A stretch of DNA of 64,000 nt from CBDCFV01 sp963664625 (GCA_963664625.1 OY761541.1:124001-188000); one strand, 5' to 3'. Shown: positions 24,909-33,930, counted from the stretch's first letter. Translations and numbers: made by a program. The notes: generated by a model not told the origin, from the letters alone.

Positions 24909-24938
24909 AGTGTAGCAGAGGGATTTATTTTTTGTCAA
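24909..24938 (-). promoter_or_regulatory. Sigma-70-type promoter for paralogue 1
   Basis: Read on the minus strand: TTGACA (24933-24938), an 18-base spacer, then TACACT (24909-24914), about 67 bp before the start codon. It matches the layout of the promoter in front of paralogue 2. The remaining bases up to 25180 hold no gene and no other clear signal. Confidence 0.7.
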
Positions 24939-25180
24939 TGATTATGTGAAATATTGGTGGGCAACGTCGAAACGTCCACATACTACAAGCATTTTCAGTC
25001 ATAATATTCGTTAATAGAATCGTATATCGTACACTACGCTACGCATTTCTGAAACGGGCAACGTCATATTGGACGCTTGGCGTCAACAAACCAGTGGTGG
25101 CGCCGGTATCTCCGACGCCACCAAAACATGAAGACTGTGTTGGCTGCACGGTTACGCGGCCTATGCACCGTTGGTCGACG

Positions 25181-27142
25181 TCATTCCCGCAGAACGATAA
25201 GGTCCACATGCTTGGGATGCGGCGAATGGACCACCGTGGGGTGGGACAGCACACGGTCGGTGTAGCCCCATACAAGGTTCATTCCGTAGAGAGGGAAGGT
25301 CTCCTTCAGGGCAAGGACCTTGTCTTCCATCTCAGCCAGAAGAGGATTGAGCTTGTCCAAGTCCATTTCCTCCTTGGCCTTGGCCAGAACCTCCACGGTT
25401 TCGTCGTCGCTTGGGCCGATGTACACCGAAGCAGGACGGTAGAGCAGCGCCGCCCTCAGGCTGTGGTCCTGGCGGCCCCAAGTCTTAACGTCCACGGGAA
25501 CACGGACAATAGGATTGGGCTCAGGAGCCCGGCCGAACCCCTTGACGAACTCCGAGGGATCGAACTCTTTCCAGACAACCTTCACGCCAAGGTACTTGTC
25601 CCAACCGCTGGCGATGAAATCCACCGCTTCAATGATCCCCGGGCGTCCGGCGAATTGGCCGAAGTGGCCCGGCATCTCGAACCCGTCGGGGTAGCCGGCT
25701 TCGATCATCAACTCCTTGGCGCGTTCCGGATCGAAGGGCGGGGGATCATGGACCACCTCGTCTCTGGCCCCGATAGCCTTCGCGTGATATATGGAGCCGA
25801 TGGGGTAGGAGAAGCCGAAGTGTGGGCCGCGCGACATTTCTTCGCGGTCAATCGCCATGCTCAGAGCTTCCCTGACCCGTATATCCAGGGTTGGATGGTT
25901 TTCGTATTCCGACGGATATTCATAGGTCTTGACGGTGGTGCCGAAGGGGTCGACACGACCTGCCGGTTTCTGAGACTCCCTCAGGATCATAGGCAGGTAG
26001 AAATCCAGCACCAGCATACCATTGGCCCTGTACTGCTGGGTCCAGAGGTCTCCCACGCCAGGGTTCACGCCCCGTTGCGACTCCTCGGACTTGGCCAAGT
26101 CCTTCGCCAAGGGCCAGGTGACGTAGTAAACCACGTCAGCCTGCTGGCTCTTGAGAAGGGCGAACCGGGCGGCATGGTCAGCCACCAAAATATTTTCCAG
26201 TTCCTCATACTGGGGCTTGTGGTACCAAGGATGATCTGCCCAGAATTCATCCCAACGTTCCAGCACCAAGCGGTTGCCGGGGTCCCAGGACACTGCCCGC
26301 AAAGGGCCCCCACCGACTTGGTCGATGTTCTCGAGGAAGGAGTCAGGACCTTTCAGCATCTGGGTAGGGTTGGAGAACCAGACGTTGTGGTAGCCGTTGC
26401 CGCCCACCATCCACATCCAAATGGGGTCCGGCCCCTTGGTCTCGAAGTAGATTTCGGTGGGGCTGATCACTTCCATTCGCTCGACTCGTTCCCGGATACG
26501 CCCGGCGTTCCACACCGGCTTGTCGTATCCCGCCGCCTTCGCCTCGGGCAACTGGTCCATGATGCCGGCGAGGTTGACCCTGACCGCCTCGGCGTCGGCG
26601 GGCGTCCCGTCCTGGAAGCGGGCGTTAGGGTCAAGCTTGACAGTCACACCCTTTTCATCCTGGTGGAATTCGGTGCCCCACATCGGCGCCAACTCACCAT
26701 TGGGGTGCTGCCGGAAGAGCGTCAGGTTGAACTGGTCGTTAAGGAATGCAACGCTGGAGAGGGTCCAAGGATTGACTTCGCTGGTCCCCCAACTCTGCCA
26801 GACCATCGTCACCTTTCCCACAGATTCAGGAACGCCGTCTTTGCCGGCCTGTGGGAAGTCGTCAAAGAAAGCCGCCAAGGGCGCAGCCATCGGCACTTCC
26901 TTGATAACCTCTTTGACGACCTCGACTTCCTTGACTACCTCTTTCTCAACTACAACCGGTTTCTCTACTTCCTTGACCACCTCTTTTTCGACCACGACCG
27001 GCTTCTCTACTTCCTTGATAACCTCCTTTTCCACCACCACGGGCTCCGCGGGGGATGTACCTCCGCACGCTACCGCGATCGAAAATACCAACAACAATGC
27101 CACAACTACTGGAAGTTTCGCCACAGATAAATAGGCGCCCAT
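25181..27142 (-). CDS. ABC transporter substrate-binding lipoprotein, family 5, with VVEKEV repeat linker (paralogue 2)
   Basis: A 653-residue protein, the same length as paralogue 1 and similar along its whole length, with a lipobox AVAC, the same 14-residue linker repeats and the blocks VTVKLDPNARFQDGTPADAEAV and DIRVREALSMAIDREEM. Differences cluster in the ligand domain, such as the region after FLEN/FQDN and the C-terminal AKAKEEMDLDKLN against the paralogue's HDMLRTLDAAEMD. Two binding proteins probably widen the ligand range of one permease pair. Start ATG 27142, preceded by GGAGGTAAAACG, nearly identical to the paralogue leader. Confidence 0.92.
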   Translation of the reverse strand: MGAYLSVAKLPVVVALLLVFSIAVACGGTSPAEPVVVEKEVIKEVEKPVVVEKEVVKEVEKPVVVEKEVVKEVEVVKEVIKEVPMAAPLAAFFDDFPQAGKDGVPESVGKVTMVWQSWGTSEVNPWTLSSVAFLNDQFNLTLFRQHPNGELAPMWGTEFHQDEKGVTVKLDPNARFQDGTPADAEAVRVNLAGIMDQLPEAKAAGYDKPVWNAGRIRERVERMEVISPTEIYFETKGPDPIWMWMVGGNGYHNVWFSNPTQMLKGPDSFLENIDQVGGGPLRAVSWDPGNRLVLERWDEFWADHPWYHKPQYEELENILVADHAARFALLKSQQADVVYYVTWPLAKDLAKSEESQRGVNPGVGDLWTQQYRANGMLVLDFYLPMILRESQKPAGRVDPFGTTVKTYEYPSEYENHPTLDIRVREALSMAIDREEMSRGPHFGFSYPIGSIYHAKAIGARDEVVHDPPPFDPERAKELMIEAGYPDGFEMPGHFGQFAGRPGIIEAVDFIASGWDKYLGVKVVWKEFDPSEFVKGFGRAPEPNPIVRVPVDVKTWGRQDHSLRAALLYRPASVYIGPSDDETVEVLAKAKEEMDLDKLNPLLAEMEDKVLALKETFPLYGMNLVWGYTDRVLSHPTVVHSPHPKHVDLIVLRE

Positions 27143-27211
27143 CGTTTTACCTCCAACTCCTAATTAAAGGAAATTACGGATCGTAAATGGGGTAGCCTGG
27201 GTTGGTGTGGA

Positions 27212-27241
27212 AGTTTAGCAGTCTGGTTTACATATTGTCAA
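27212..27241 (-). promoter_or_regulatory. Sigma-70-type promoter for paralogue 2
   Basis: On the minus strand: TTGACA (27236-27241), an 18-base spacer, TAAACT (27212-27217). Distance to the start codon is about 70 bp, almost the same as for paralogue 1. The AT-rich stretch 27242-27410 between this promoter and the tRNA holds no gene and may contain further control sites. Confidence 0.7.
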
Positions 27242-27488
27242 TATATACAGTCTGTTTACACATGTAATAATCGTAAATAGAGCATACTATAACTGTTATT
27301 CGTAACATATATGCAATCAATGAGATGCGATACGTATAATCATACACGAGGAACCGTAACCGTTTACCTACAAAGATAGGATGAACGGAGGGGTTGACGA
27401 ACGGTGTTTAAGCAATTATGAGGAAAAACGGCAGGGAATCAGACGGAAAGGAGGGAAGAAACAGTCTGGAGGTCCATGTGCGGGGAAC

Positions 27489-27574
27489 TGGTGCCGAAGG
27501 TCAGAGTCGAACTGACACGGGGTTACCCCCACCGGTTTTTGAGACCGGCGCGTCTACCATTCCGCCACTTCGGC
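27489..27574 (-). tRNA. tRNA-Leu (anticodon CAA)
   Basis: The full cloverleaf is visible on the minus strand: acceptor GCCGAAG (5' end at 27574) pairs with CTTCGGC, with discriminator A and an encoded CCA (27489-27491). The anticodon stem CCGGT/ACCGG encloses the loop CTCAAAA, giving anticodon CAA, which reads UUG. A long variable arm GGGG-TAA-CCCC and a T-arm GTTCGACTC loop mark it as a class II leucine tRNA. Confidence 0.95.
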
Positions 27575-27664
27575 CGGGTGCGAAATATGGAGTGTCTATT
27601 CTAAGGATACCACAGTCATCACAACCGTCAACGTCTCAGCTTCCAACAGGGTCTTGGCGTAATT

Positions 27665-27751
27665 GTCTGAACTGTGATTTCTTTGATTCTGGGATTGCCA
27701 TGATTGGGAAGATCATGGCAATCCATCAATCCCATGAATCACAGTCCAGAC
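27665..27751. repeat. 87-bp palindromic element with GTCTGaACTGTGATT ends
   Basis: The left end GTCTGAACTGTGATTTC and the right end, complement of GTCTGGACTGTGATTC, are inverted, and an inner inverted pair (GGGATTGCCATGAT and ATCATGGCAATCC) continues the palindrome. Similar AT-rich palindromes with GTCTGA ends are scattered in many bacterial genomes. It lies in the 320-bp gap between tRNA-Leu and the Rieske oxygenase gene; the open frame across this gap is not coding. Confidence 0.7.
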
Positions 27752-27893
27752 GAAGAATCGAAAGGCCCTGCGGCTTCCAAGCCAAAGGCATATCCTGGGA
27801 CACCAAATGTGGTATTCTCTTACCCAAACAATAAGATACCATCGTTGCGTTTCCCGGACAGATTAACGACTACCGGCTAAAGGACGGGAGAAG

Positions 27894-29198
27894 ATGACGA
27901 CGTTCCAGACCAACGGCCACCACGCCAACGGGCGAAACGGCAACGGCTACAGCCGATACATTCCCAGGGGCGCGTCGGGAATCGGAGTCCACGATTACGT
28001 TCCAGAGCTTGGTTACCGGGAGTATTGGTACCCCGCAGTGGAGGACAAGCTGATCAAGCGCAAGCCCGTTGCTCTCAAGCTTTTGGGCGAGCAGATAGCC
28101 TTCTTCCGCGATACCAACGACGAAGTAGCCGCTGTATCCGACACTTGCCCCCACCGGGGGGCCTTCCTGTCGGGCGGCGTCGGCAAGGGGATGGGCAACG
28201 ACGAGTTCAAGGGGTTCATAACCTGCCCTTATCACGGCTACACCTTCGACGGCTCCGGCCAGTGTGTGGCTGCCTTGACCGACGGCCCCGATTCCAAGTT
28301 GGCCCCCAAGCTCAGGGTCCGGAGCTACCCCACCAGGACCCACCGGGGCGTAGTCTACATCTGGATGGGCGTCACCGAGCCGGTGCCCTTGGAGGAGGAC
28401 CTGCCGGAAGAGTTCTTCTATGACGACGTGGAGGTGCAGACCTACGTCAGGACCTGGCCCATGAACTGGTCGTTGACCATGGAGAACTCCCGCGACTCCC
28501 ACAACAGCAAGATACATAGAGGCGGCATCCGGCGTCTCTGGAGCGGGCAGTTGTTCAACCGCTTGCCGGCGTTCTGGGAGGGCACCGACATTACCGAAGA
28601 GGGCGACAACTATATTTGCATCGCCCCCAGGGTAAAGCAGGGCGTGGAGCAGGGGTTCTTCCCCGGCTTGGGCAAGAACTGGCCGCAGCACAAATGGTGG
28701 CGGTTCCGGGGAGGCGGCCGGGTAAATCCACTGGTACAGCAGAAGAACGCCTTCAACAACTCCCGACCGGGCGGACTTTACCGGCTGCCATCCATCGCCT
28801 GCCCCAACGCGCGGGGCCAGTCGCAGCACCTGCGCTACTTTACCCCCATAGACGCCAACAGCACCCGTATGTTCACCTTTGCCCTGAAACGGGTAAGGCA
28901 CAAGCTGCTGGCGAAACTCTGGTGGAAATTCTACTACCACACTTGGTACGTTTACTTCAACGCGCCGCAGACCACCAACGAGCGGGAAGACATGCCGGTG
29001 CAAACCGTCGGCGCCCTTGACCCCCATTCATCACAGAAGCTGGGCGCGACCGACGCCGCCATCATCTTCTGGCGTAGGCGAATGCCTTGGAAGTCCCGGG
29101 ACGCCCAGCGAGTCTGGGGCCAGGGCCGGACCGAAGCTGCGGAAGAGATGATCGAGATCGAGGAAGAACGCGAGGCCGCCGAGATACCTCTCAATTAG
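27894..29198 (+). CDS. Rieske 2Fe-2S non-haem iron oxygenase, large subunit type
   Basis: A 434-residue aromatic ring-hydroxylating-type oxygenase. The Rieske cluster ligands are CPHRGAFLSGG (Cys, His) and ITCPYHGYTFDGSG (Cys, His) near residues 80-120. The mononuclear iron site is MENSRDSHNSKIHRGG, with Asp and two His in the usual D-x2-H-x4-H neighbourhood. The C-terminal domain is of the Rieske oxygenase catalytic type. It would hydroxylate or demethylate an aromatic or other hydrophobic substrate with electrons from a reductase not encoded nearby. The ATG at 27894 follows GGGAGAAG. Confidence 0.9.
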   Translation: MTTFQTNGHHANGRNGNGYSRYIPRGASGIGVHDYVPELGYREYWYPAVEDKLIKRKPVALKLLGEQIAFFRDTNDEVAAVSDTCPHRGAFLSGGVGKGMGNDEFKGFITCPYHGYTFDGSGQCVAALTDGPDSKLAPKLRVRSYPTRTHRGVVYIWMGVTEPVPLEEDLPEEFFYDDVEVQTYVRTWPMNWSLTMENSRDSHNSKIHRGGIRRLWSGQLFNRLPAFWEGTDITEEGDNYICIAPRVKQGVEQGFFPGLGKNWPQHKWWRFRGGGRVNPLVQQKNAFNNSRPGGLYRLPSIACPNARGQSQHLRYFTPIDANSTRMFTFALKRVRHKLLAKLWWKFYYHTWYVYFNAPQTTNEREDMPVQTVGALDPHSSQKLGATDAAIIFWRRRMPWKSRDAQRVWGQGRTEAAEEMIEIEEEREAAEIPLN

Positions 29199-29224
29199 GA
29201 CCCAGCAAGCCAAGGGAATACTGA

Positions 29225-29251
29225 AGGCCGTCTCGCTGAATGAGGCGGCCT
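29225..29251. terminator. Bidirectional intrinsic terminator
   Basis: AGGCCGTCTC-GCTGAAT-GAGGCGGCCT followed by CTTTAT on the plus strand. It sits between the convergent Rieske oxygenase and DUF4383 genes. Confidence 0.75.
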
Positions 29252-29256
29252 CTTTA

Positions 29257-29730
29257 TCAGTCTGACACGTTGCTGCTATAGGAGTAGTCCCTGAACCTGC
29301 GCGGGTAAAGCGCCGTTGTCAGGAAGATGACTCCAAGGGTCAGGTGGGCCGCGTTCTCCCAAGGGTGTTGCACGGTGAACATGCCCAAATTGATGTAATT
29401 CGCCGACCCCATGAATGGGGACATCAGGAATCCGATAACGCCGACGGCCAGAAAGACCAGGCCCTCTAAACCAAGGAACACCCGCTTGTACTCCGAGTTC
29501 CAGACCTCTCCAACATACAGGGAGACGACACCAAGCACCAGGTAGGCGATGCTCTGCCCTAAGTCCATGTGGTACAGGTCGTTTGGTCCCGTACCCAGGA
29601 AGAACCCGGCGACGCCCACTGCCGTTAACAGCGCCCCGAAAATCAGCAGGCACCGCCTGTTGGTAAGACCCTTGGCGTAACTCTTCGTGACTGGTCCGTA
29701 GCTTACGGTAATGCCCTTGGCTTCTCTCAT
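29257..29730 (-). CDS. DUF4383-like membrane protein
   Basis: A 157-residue protein with about four transmembrane helices. The arrangement of GVAGFFLGTGPNDLYHMD, IAYLVLGVVSLYVG, VFLAVGVIGFLM and ENAAHLTLGVIFLTTAL matches the DUF4383 family, whose function is unknown. The conserved DLYHMD and NAAHL His residues lie near the membrane surface. Start ATG 29730, with GGAGGT ten bases upstream. Convergent with the Rieske gene. Confidence 0.75.
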   Translation of the reverse strand: MREAKGITVSYGPVTKSYAKGLTNRRCLLIFGALLTAVGVAGFFLGTGPNDLYHMDLGQSIAYLVLGVVSLYVGEVWNSEYKRVFLGLEGLVFLAVGVIGFLMSPFMGSANYINLGMFTVQHPWENAAHLTLGVIFLTTALYPRRFRDYSYSSNVSD

Positions 29731-29839
29731 CTAACGGTCGACCTCCGCAAGAAGACTACCGGAAGTGCCAGAATGATACCACGGCGGCGCAATGCGGGCA
29801 TGACCGGAACCCGGAAGACCTCTTGGCCTAAGCCGCTGG

Positions 29840-29859
29840 ATTCCCGCCTTCGCGGGAAT
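29840..29859. repeat. Dispersed palindrome ATTCCCGCCTTCGCGGGAAT
   Basis: This is the reverse orientation of the palindrome at 6733-6752 and 11561-11580, including the flanking CTGGATTCC and GAATGACG context. It lies in the intergenic stretch upstream of the SDR gene at 29998. Confidence 0.7.
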
Positions 29860-29997
29860 GACGAATTGGGATGAATGACGACTCAGATAACTGACCAACC
29901 GTGTGAAGGCTTTCCGGGACGTTTGCTGACGTGTGGTCGATGGCATATCATCGGGTCGCAAGCAATTGATTGACGCCGAAACTCAAGGAGGCATGAA

Positions 29998-30831
29998 TTG
30001 ACGACAGAGTTGGACCCGCGGGCGGCGGGCGGCAAACGGCTGCGGGACAAGGTATGTGTAATCACCGGAGCAGGCCAAGGCATCGGGCGTGCGACGGCCA
30101 AACGGATGGGCGAAGAGGGAGGAATTATTGTCGTCGCCGACCGTGTCGATGAAAGCGCTACGCGGACGGTTCAAGAGTTGCATCAACACAACGTTACTGC
30201 CATGAAAGTCCTGGCCGACGTGAGCGCGTTCGCCGGGGCCCAGAAGTTGGTGGATGACGCGGTCTCCGAATATGGACGGATTGACGTCCTGGTCAACAAC
30301 GCCGGCGGCACCATCTGGATTCAACCCTACCACAAATACACCGAGGAGCAGGTGAACCTCGAACTGGAGCGCACCCTCTACCCCACGCTATGGTGTTGCT
30401 TGGCGACGCTGCCCATCATGATGGAGCAAAGGTCGGGGTCCATCGTAAACCTGGGGTCACAGGCCCCCAGGGGACTACACAGGCTTCCCTATGCCGTAGG
30501 CAAGGGTGGCATATTCGCCCTGACCAAGGTGTTGGCAATGGAGTACGGCGGATACGGGATACGGGTCAATACCGTATCGCCCGGCGGGACCGCCGTACCG
30601 GACCGGATAACGTCCCGGCTGCATCTGGGCGATGGAGTGATGGCCGAGGAAGACACATCCGAAGAAGCCCTGGAGTACCGCCGCTTAATGGGAGAGGACA
30701 TAAGAAACCAGCAGGCTATCAGGAGGTCGGGCTTGCCCGAGGAACAAGCCGCCGCCATCGCTTTTCTAGCGTCTGACGATGCTTCGTTCATCACGGGACA
30801 GGTCATCAATTGCAGCGGTGGACAGTCCTGA
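29998..30831 (+). CDS. SDR family oxidoreductase
   Basis: A 277-residue classical short-chain dehydrogenase with all motifs: VITGAGQGIGRATA (cofactor site), LVNNAGG, the catalytic Ser in IVNLGSQAP, Tyr-x-x-x-Lys in YAVGKGG, VNTVSPGG and the C-terminal ASFITGQVINCSGG. The order and the charged N-terminus resemble diol dehydrogenases of the BenD/XylL type that follow Rieske dioxygenases. The Rieske gene 800 bp upstream makes a cis-diol substrate possible but unproven. The start is a TTG at 29998 after AAGGAGGCATGAA. Confidence 0.85.
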   Translation: MTTELDPRAAGGKRLRDKVCVITGAGQGIGRATAKRMGEEGGIIVVADRVDESATRTVQELHQHNVTAMKVLADVSAFAGAQKLVDDAVSEYGRIDVLVNNAGGTIWIQPYHKYTEEQVNLELERTLYPTLWCCLATLPIMMEQRSGSIVNLGSQAPRGLHRLPYAVGKGGIFALTKVLAMEYGGYGIRVNTVSPGGTAVPDRITSRLHLGDGVMAEEDTSEEALEYRRLMGEDIRNQQAIRRSGLPEEQAAAIAFLASDDASFITGQVINCSGGQS

Positions 30832-30844
30832 GCGGCCCCTGCCG

Positions 30845-32827
30845 TCATCCGGCGTTCAACGCCGCCAATTGGCTGTCGATGTCCTCTGCCTCCAACGACA
30901 ACCGTTCCCACTCATCCCAGAGAGATTCCGTCTCCTCTTTGAGCGCGGCGTACCGCTCTGCCGATGAAGCGATCTGGACCGGGTCACTGAACTGTTCCGG
31001 TTCGGAGAACATGGCTTCCAATTCGGCAATCCCGGCCTCCCGCTCAGAAAGGGACACACTTATTTCATTGATCCGCGTCGCCAGCTTGCGGGCCTCTCTG
31101 TTGAGCGACCGGCGCTGTTCCTCTTCAGGGGTCCACGGCCTGCCTGAGCGTCTCCTGGGTGAGCCGTGTCTGTGTGTGGTGGGGGCAGCGCCATTGCTCG
31201 CCGGGCTCACGCTCCCATTGCGAGTCTCGGTCTGCTTCCAGTACAGATAGCTGTCGTAGTCGCCGGGAAACACTGTGGGCTTGCCGTGATCGATCTCGAT
31301 TATCTTGTTGGCTACCTGCCGGATGAGCGTCCGGTCGTGGGTGATCAGGCAAATCGAGCCATTATAGTCCTGAAGAGCGTCCGCTAATATCTCCCTGGAA
31401 GCGATGTCAAGGTGGTTGGTCGGCTCGTCCATGAGAAGCAGGTTGCTCGGCTGGAGGAGCAGCTTGGCCAAGGCTACCCGCGCCTTTTCCCCGCCTGAGA
31501 GCACGGAAATTGGCTTCAGGACGTCATCACCGCTGAACAGGAAGCCGCCCAGGGTGTTACGAAGGTTCTGCTCTGATTCGGCAGGGGCCGCCTGTTCCAA
31601 CTCCTCCATAATCGTATTGCCCGGGTCCAGAAGTTCGAGCACGTGCTGGGCGTAGTAAGCCGTCACCACGTTGTGCCCGGTCTTTCTTACACCGTCATCC
31701 AATGGAAGGACGCCCGCCAGCATCTTCAACATCGTGGTCTTGCCGGCGCCGTTTGGTCCGACCAAAGCAACACGGTCGCCGCGGGAAAGCTCCAGATTCA
31801 TGCCGCGGTAGACCACGTTGTCGCCGTAAGCCTTGCTTGCATTGGCCAGCCAGATGATCCTGGAGCCGGCCCGGGGCGGCTCGGGGAAGGAGTATCGGAC
31901 CTTCTTGGTAGCCCTTGGCAACTCGATGATCTGCACCTTCTCAAGCTGCTTCAAGCGGCTTTGTACTTGGCTGGCTTTTCTTGCCTTGTAGCGGAAACGC
32001 TCCACAAAGCGCATCTGCCGCTGCATCTCGCGTTCCTGCCTGGCCGCGGCCCCCTGCTTGACCTTCAGGGAATGTTCCCGCGCGACAAGGTAATCGTCGT
32101 AGTCACCTTTCATCAGGACTACTTCGTCAGATTCAATGGCAAGGACCTTGGTCGCCACTTGGTTGAGAAAAGCGCGGTCGTGAGAAGTGATGAGCACTCC
32201 GCCCTGGAAGGAGGACAGGTACTTCTCGAACCATAGGTTTGCCTCAAGGTCAAGGTGGTTGGTTGGCTCGTCCAACAACAGAAGGTCGGGTCTCATAAAC
32301 AGAAGCCTGGCCAAGCCTGCCCGCATAACCCAACCGCCGCTGAATTCACTCATAGGCCTCGGGAAGTCGCTTTGCTTGAACCCTAAGCCGGACAGGATAG
32401 CCTTGGCCTCGTGCTCCCGGTCGTCGCCTCCGGCAGCCTCCAAGTCCGCATCAAGCTGGCCGAGGCGCTCCAATAGCTCGGCCTGCTTCTCAGGGTCAGT
32501 CTCCATGGACAACGCCTCCCGGGCGGCGATGATCTCGTCTGCCAGAGCGATGGCCGCGGTGTCAGCGTCCAGCACCTCCTGAAGCAGCGGCTTGCCGGTA
32601 AACGACGCGGGCTCCTGCTTGAGATAGCCTATGGAGACGTTCCGTTTGGTGGATACCCGTCCCGTTTCCGAAAGGGTGATTCCGGCAAGAATGTCCATAA
32701 GCGTGGTCTTCCCGGAGCCGTTGGCGCCTATCAACGCAATGCGGTCGCCTGCCGTCAAGCCGAAAGTAAGACCACTAAACAGAGTCCTGTCCGAATAGGA
32801 CTTACTGATGTCAGATGCAAAGAGCAA
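30845..32827 (-). CDS. ABC-F family ATP-binding cassette protein
   Basis: A 660-residue soluble protein with two ATPase domains and no membrane part, as in ABC-F translation factors. Walker A sites are GANGSGKTT and GPNGAGKTT, signature motifs FSGGWVMRAGLARL and LSGGEKARVALAKL, and Walker B sites LLLLDEPTNHLDLE and LLLMDEPTNHLDIA. The arginine-rich inter-domain linker (KARKASQVQSRLKQLEK) would reach into the ribosome. A C-terminal coiled coil (about 590-655) is of the Uup/YdiF kind. Role: resolving stalled ribosomes or a similar function. The apparent start is a TTG at 32827. Confidence 0.9.
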   Translation of the reverse strand: MLFASDISKSYSDRTLFSGLTFGLTAGDRIALIGANGSGKTTLMDILAGITLSETGRVSTKRNVSIGYLKQEPASFTGKPLLQEVLDADTAAIALADEIIAAREALSMETDPEKQAELLERLGQLDADLEAAGGDDREHEAKAILSGLGFKQSDFPRPMSEFSGGWVMRAGLARLLFMRPDLLLLDEPTNHLDLEANLWFEKYLSSFQGGVLITSHDRAFLNQVATKVLAIESDEVVLMKGDYDDYLVAREHSLKVKQGAAARQEREMQRQMRFVERFRYKARKASQVQSRLKQLEKVQIIELPRATKKVRYSFPEPPRAGSRIIWLANASKAYGDNVVYRGMNLELSRGDRVALVGPNGAGKTTMLKMLAGVLPLDDGVRKTGHNVVTAYYAQHVLELLDPGNTIMEELEQAAPAESEQNLRNTLGGFLFSGDDVLKPISVLSGGEKARVALAKLLLQPSNLLLMDEPTNHLDIASREILADALQDYNGSICLITHDRTLIRQVANKIIEIDHGKPTVFPGDYDSYLYWKQTETRNGSVSPASNGAAPTTHRHGSPRRRSGRPWTPEEEQRRSLNREARKLATRINEISVSLSEREAGIAELEAMFSEPEQFSDPVQIASSAERYAALKEETESLWDEWERLSLEAEDIDSQLAALNAG

Positions 32828-32893
32828 TGTTTCTACTCAAGCAACAATTATATCCACAGGACACAGGTATAGGGAACATTCCGCCAAGCCAGT

Positions 32894-32921
32894 TTGCCAT
32901 AGGCAATTCTCGTGATATAAT
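32894..32921 (+). promoter_or_regulatory. Sigma-70-type promoter for the duplicated-domain gene
   Basis: TTGCCA (32894-32899), a 16-base spacer and a perfect TATAAT (32916-32921), with the start codon 57 bp downstream and a strong AAGGAGG ribosome site before it. The signals suggest fairly high expression. Confidence 0.7.
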
Positions 32922-32977
32922 TTGCGCGCAAATCGGCAGGGCGTTTCGCCCACCCAAGAGTTATAAGGAGGACAACG

Positions 32978-33856
32978 ATGGAAAAGGGCGGCACCGTCAT
33001 ACACGCTGGTCCAATAGATTTCGCAATGAGCTACCGGCAGGAGATCATGGATGACCAGGGCCTGTGCCTGCAGGTCTATACCAAGGTCGGCGACCACGAC
33101 ACCGAGATCCTTCGCTTCGACTGCTTCGACCAGAACCCCCACTACCACTACGGGCCGGAGAACTACAACATCCGGTTGCACATGGACAAGACGACGGCGG
33201 GGAACCCCCTCGGCTGGACACTAGGGAACATCCGCAACAAGTTGGGTGACATGGTGCGCCGGTCCGGCTACGAAGAATTGGCGGACAACCTGGAGGCCCA
33301 TCCCGTCTCCGACGAAACCCTGGACGAACTGGAGTCCACGGCTCGCACCATGTCCCTGGAAGGCCGGCGAACGGTACACCACCTGATGCCAGAAATGCTG
33401 GAAGGGGACAAGATCGAGGTAGGCAACCTGAAGTTCGGGCTGGAGTACCGGCACCTTCCGCAGATCAACGACGAGGGCATGGCCATCCACGTGTTGACCG
33501 ACATCGCCGGTCAGGAAGTGGAAGTGCTGGCTTTCGACTGCTTCGAGAAGGGCCCCCACTACCACTACGGCCCGCGGAACCAGGACGTCCGCATCTATTG
33601 GGACGTTACCACCTCCGGCGAGACCCTCCGCTGGACCCTCGACCAGTTCAAGGCCGGCAAGATCCGGTCCATGATCCAGAGGGCCGGATACCCCACTGTG
33701 GCGGCAAACGTGGACGAGGAGCTTGTCCAAGCCATGCTGCCCGAGATCGAGGCAAGGAGCTGGGAGTTGGTGGCGCAGAACAAGGGTCAGACCGATCCCA
33801 AAGCCGAGTTGATGAAAGAGATAGAGGCTCTCAGGGAGAAGGTGGCTGCTCTGTAG
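32978..33856 (+). CDS. Unknown protein with a duplicated FDCF..PHYHYGP domain
   Basis: A 292-residue soluble protein built from two homologous halves. Half 1 (about 10-105) holds ILRFDCFDQNPHYHYGPEN, IRLHMDKTTAG, WTLGNIRNK and MVRRSGYEE. Half 2 (about 155-250) holds VLAFDCFEKGPHYHYGPRN, IYWDVTTSGET, WTLDQFKAGK and MIQRAGYPT. The invariant FDCF and HYHYGP could form a metal or cofactor site; this is inference. A charged helix ends the protein. No known function is recognised. It has its own promoter, a strong ribosome site (AAGGAGG) and a clean terminator, so it is a monocistronic, likely well-expressed gene. Confidence 0.85.
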   Translation: MEKGGTVIHAGPIDFAMSYRQEIMDDQGLCLQVYTKVGDHDTEILRFDCFDQNPHYHYGPENYNIRLHMDKTTAGNPLGWTLGNIRNKLGDMVRRSGYEELADNLEAHPVSDETLDELESTARTMSLEGRRTVHHLMPEMLEGDKIEVGNLKFGLEYRHLPQINDEGMAIHVLTDIAGQEVEVLAFDCFEKGPHYHYGPRNQDVRIYWDVTTSGETLRWTLDQFKAGKIRSMIQRAGYPTVAANVDEELVQAMLPEIEARSWELVAQNKGQTDPKAELMKEIEALREKVAAL

Positions 33857-33930
33857 CACCCCCTCGCGCAACACCAAACGGGGTTCGGCCCTTGGGTAGT
33901 CCCGTTTGGTGAATTCCCAGATAGTGCAGA

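Noticed and set aside
25094..27130. Very long open frame on the plus strand opposite the second binding-protein gene
   Set aside because: It is antisense to a clear family 5 binding protein with its own promoter and ribosome site. The frame stays open because of codon bias and the GAAG/CTTC-rich repeats.
27418..27834. 138-codon frame across the tRNA-Leu gene
   Set aside because: It overlaps the tRNA on the other strand and the palindromic element, and has no protein pattern.
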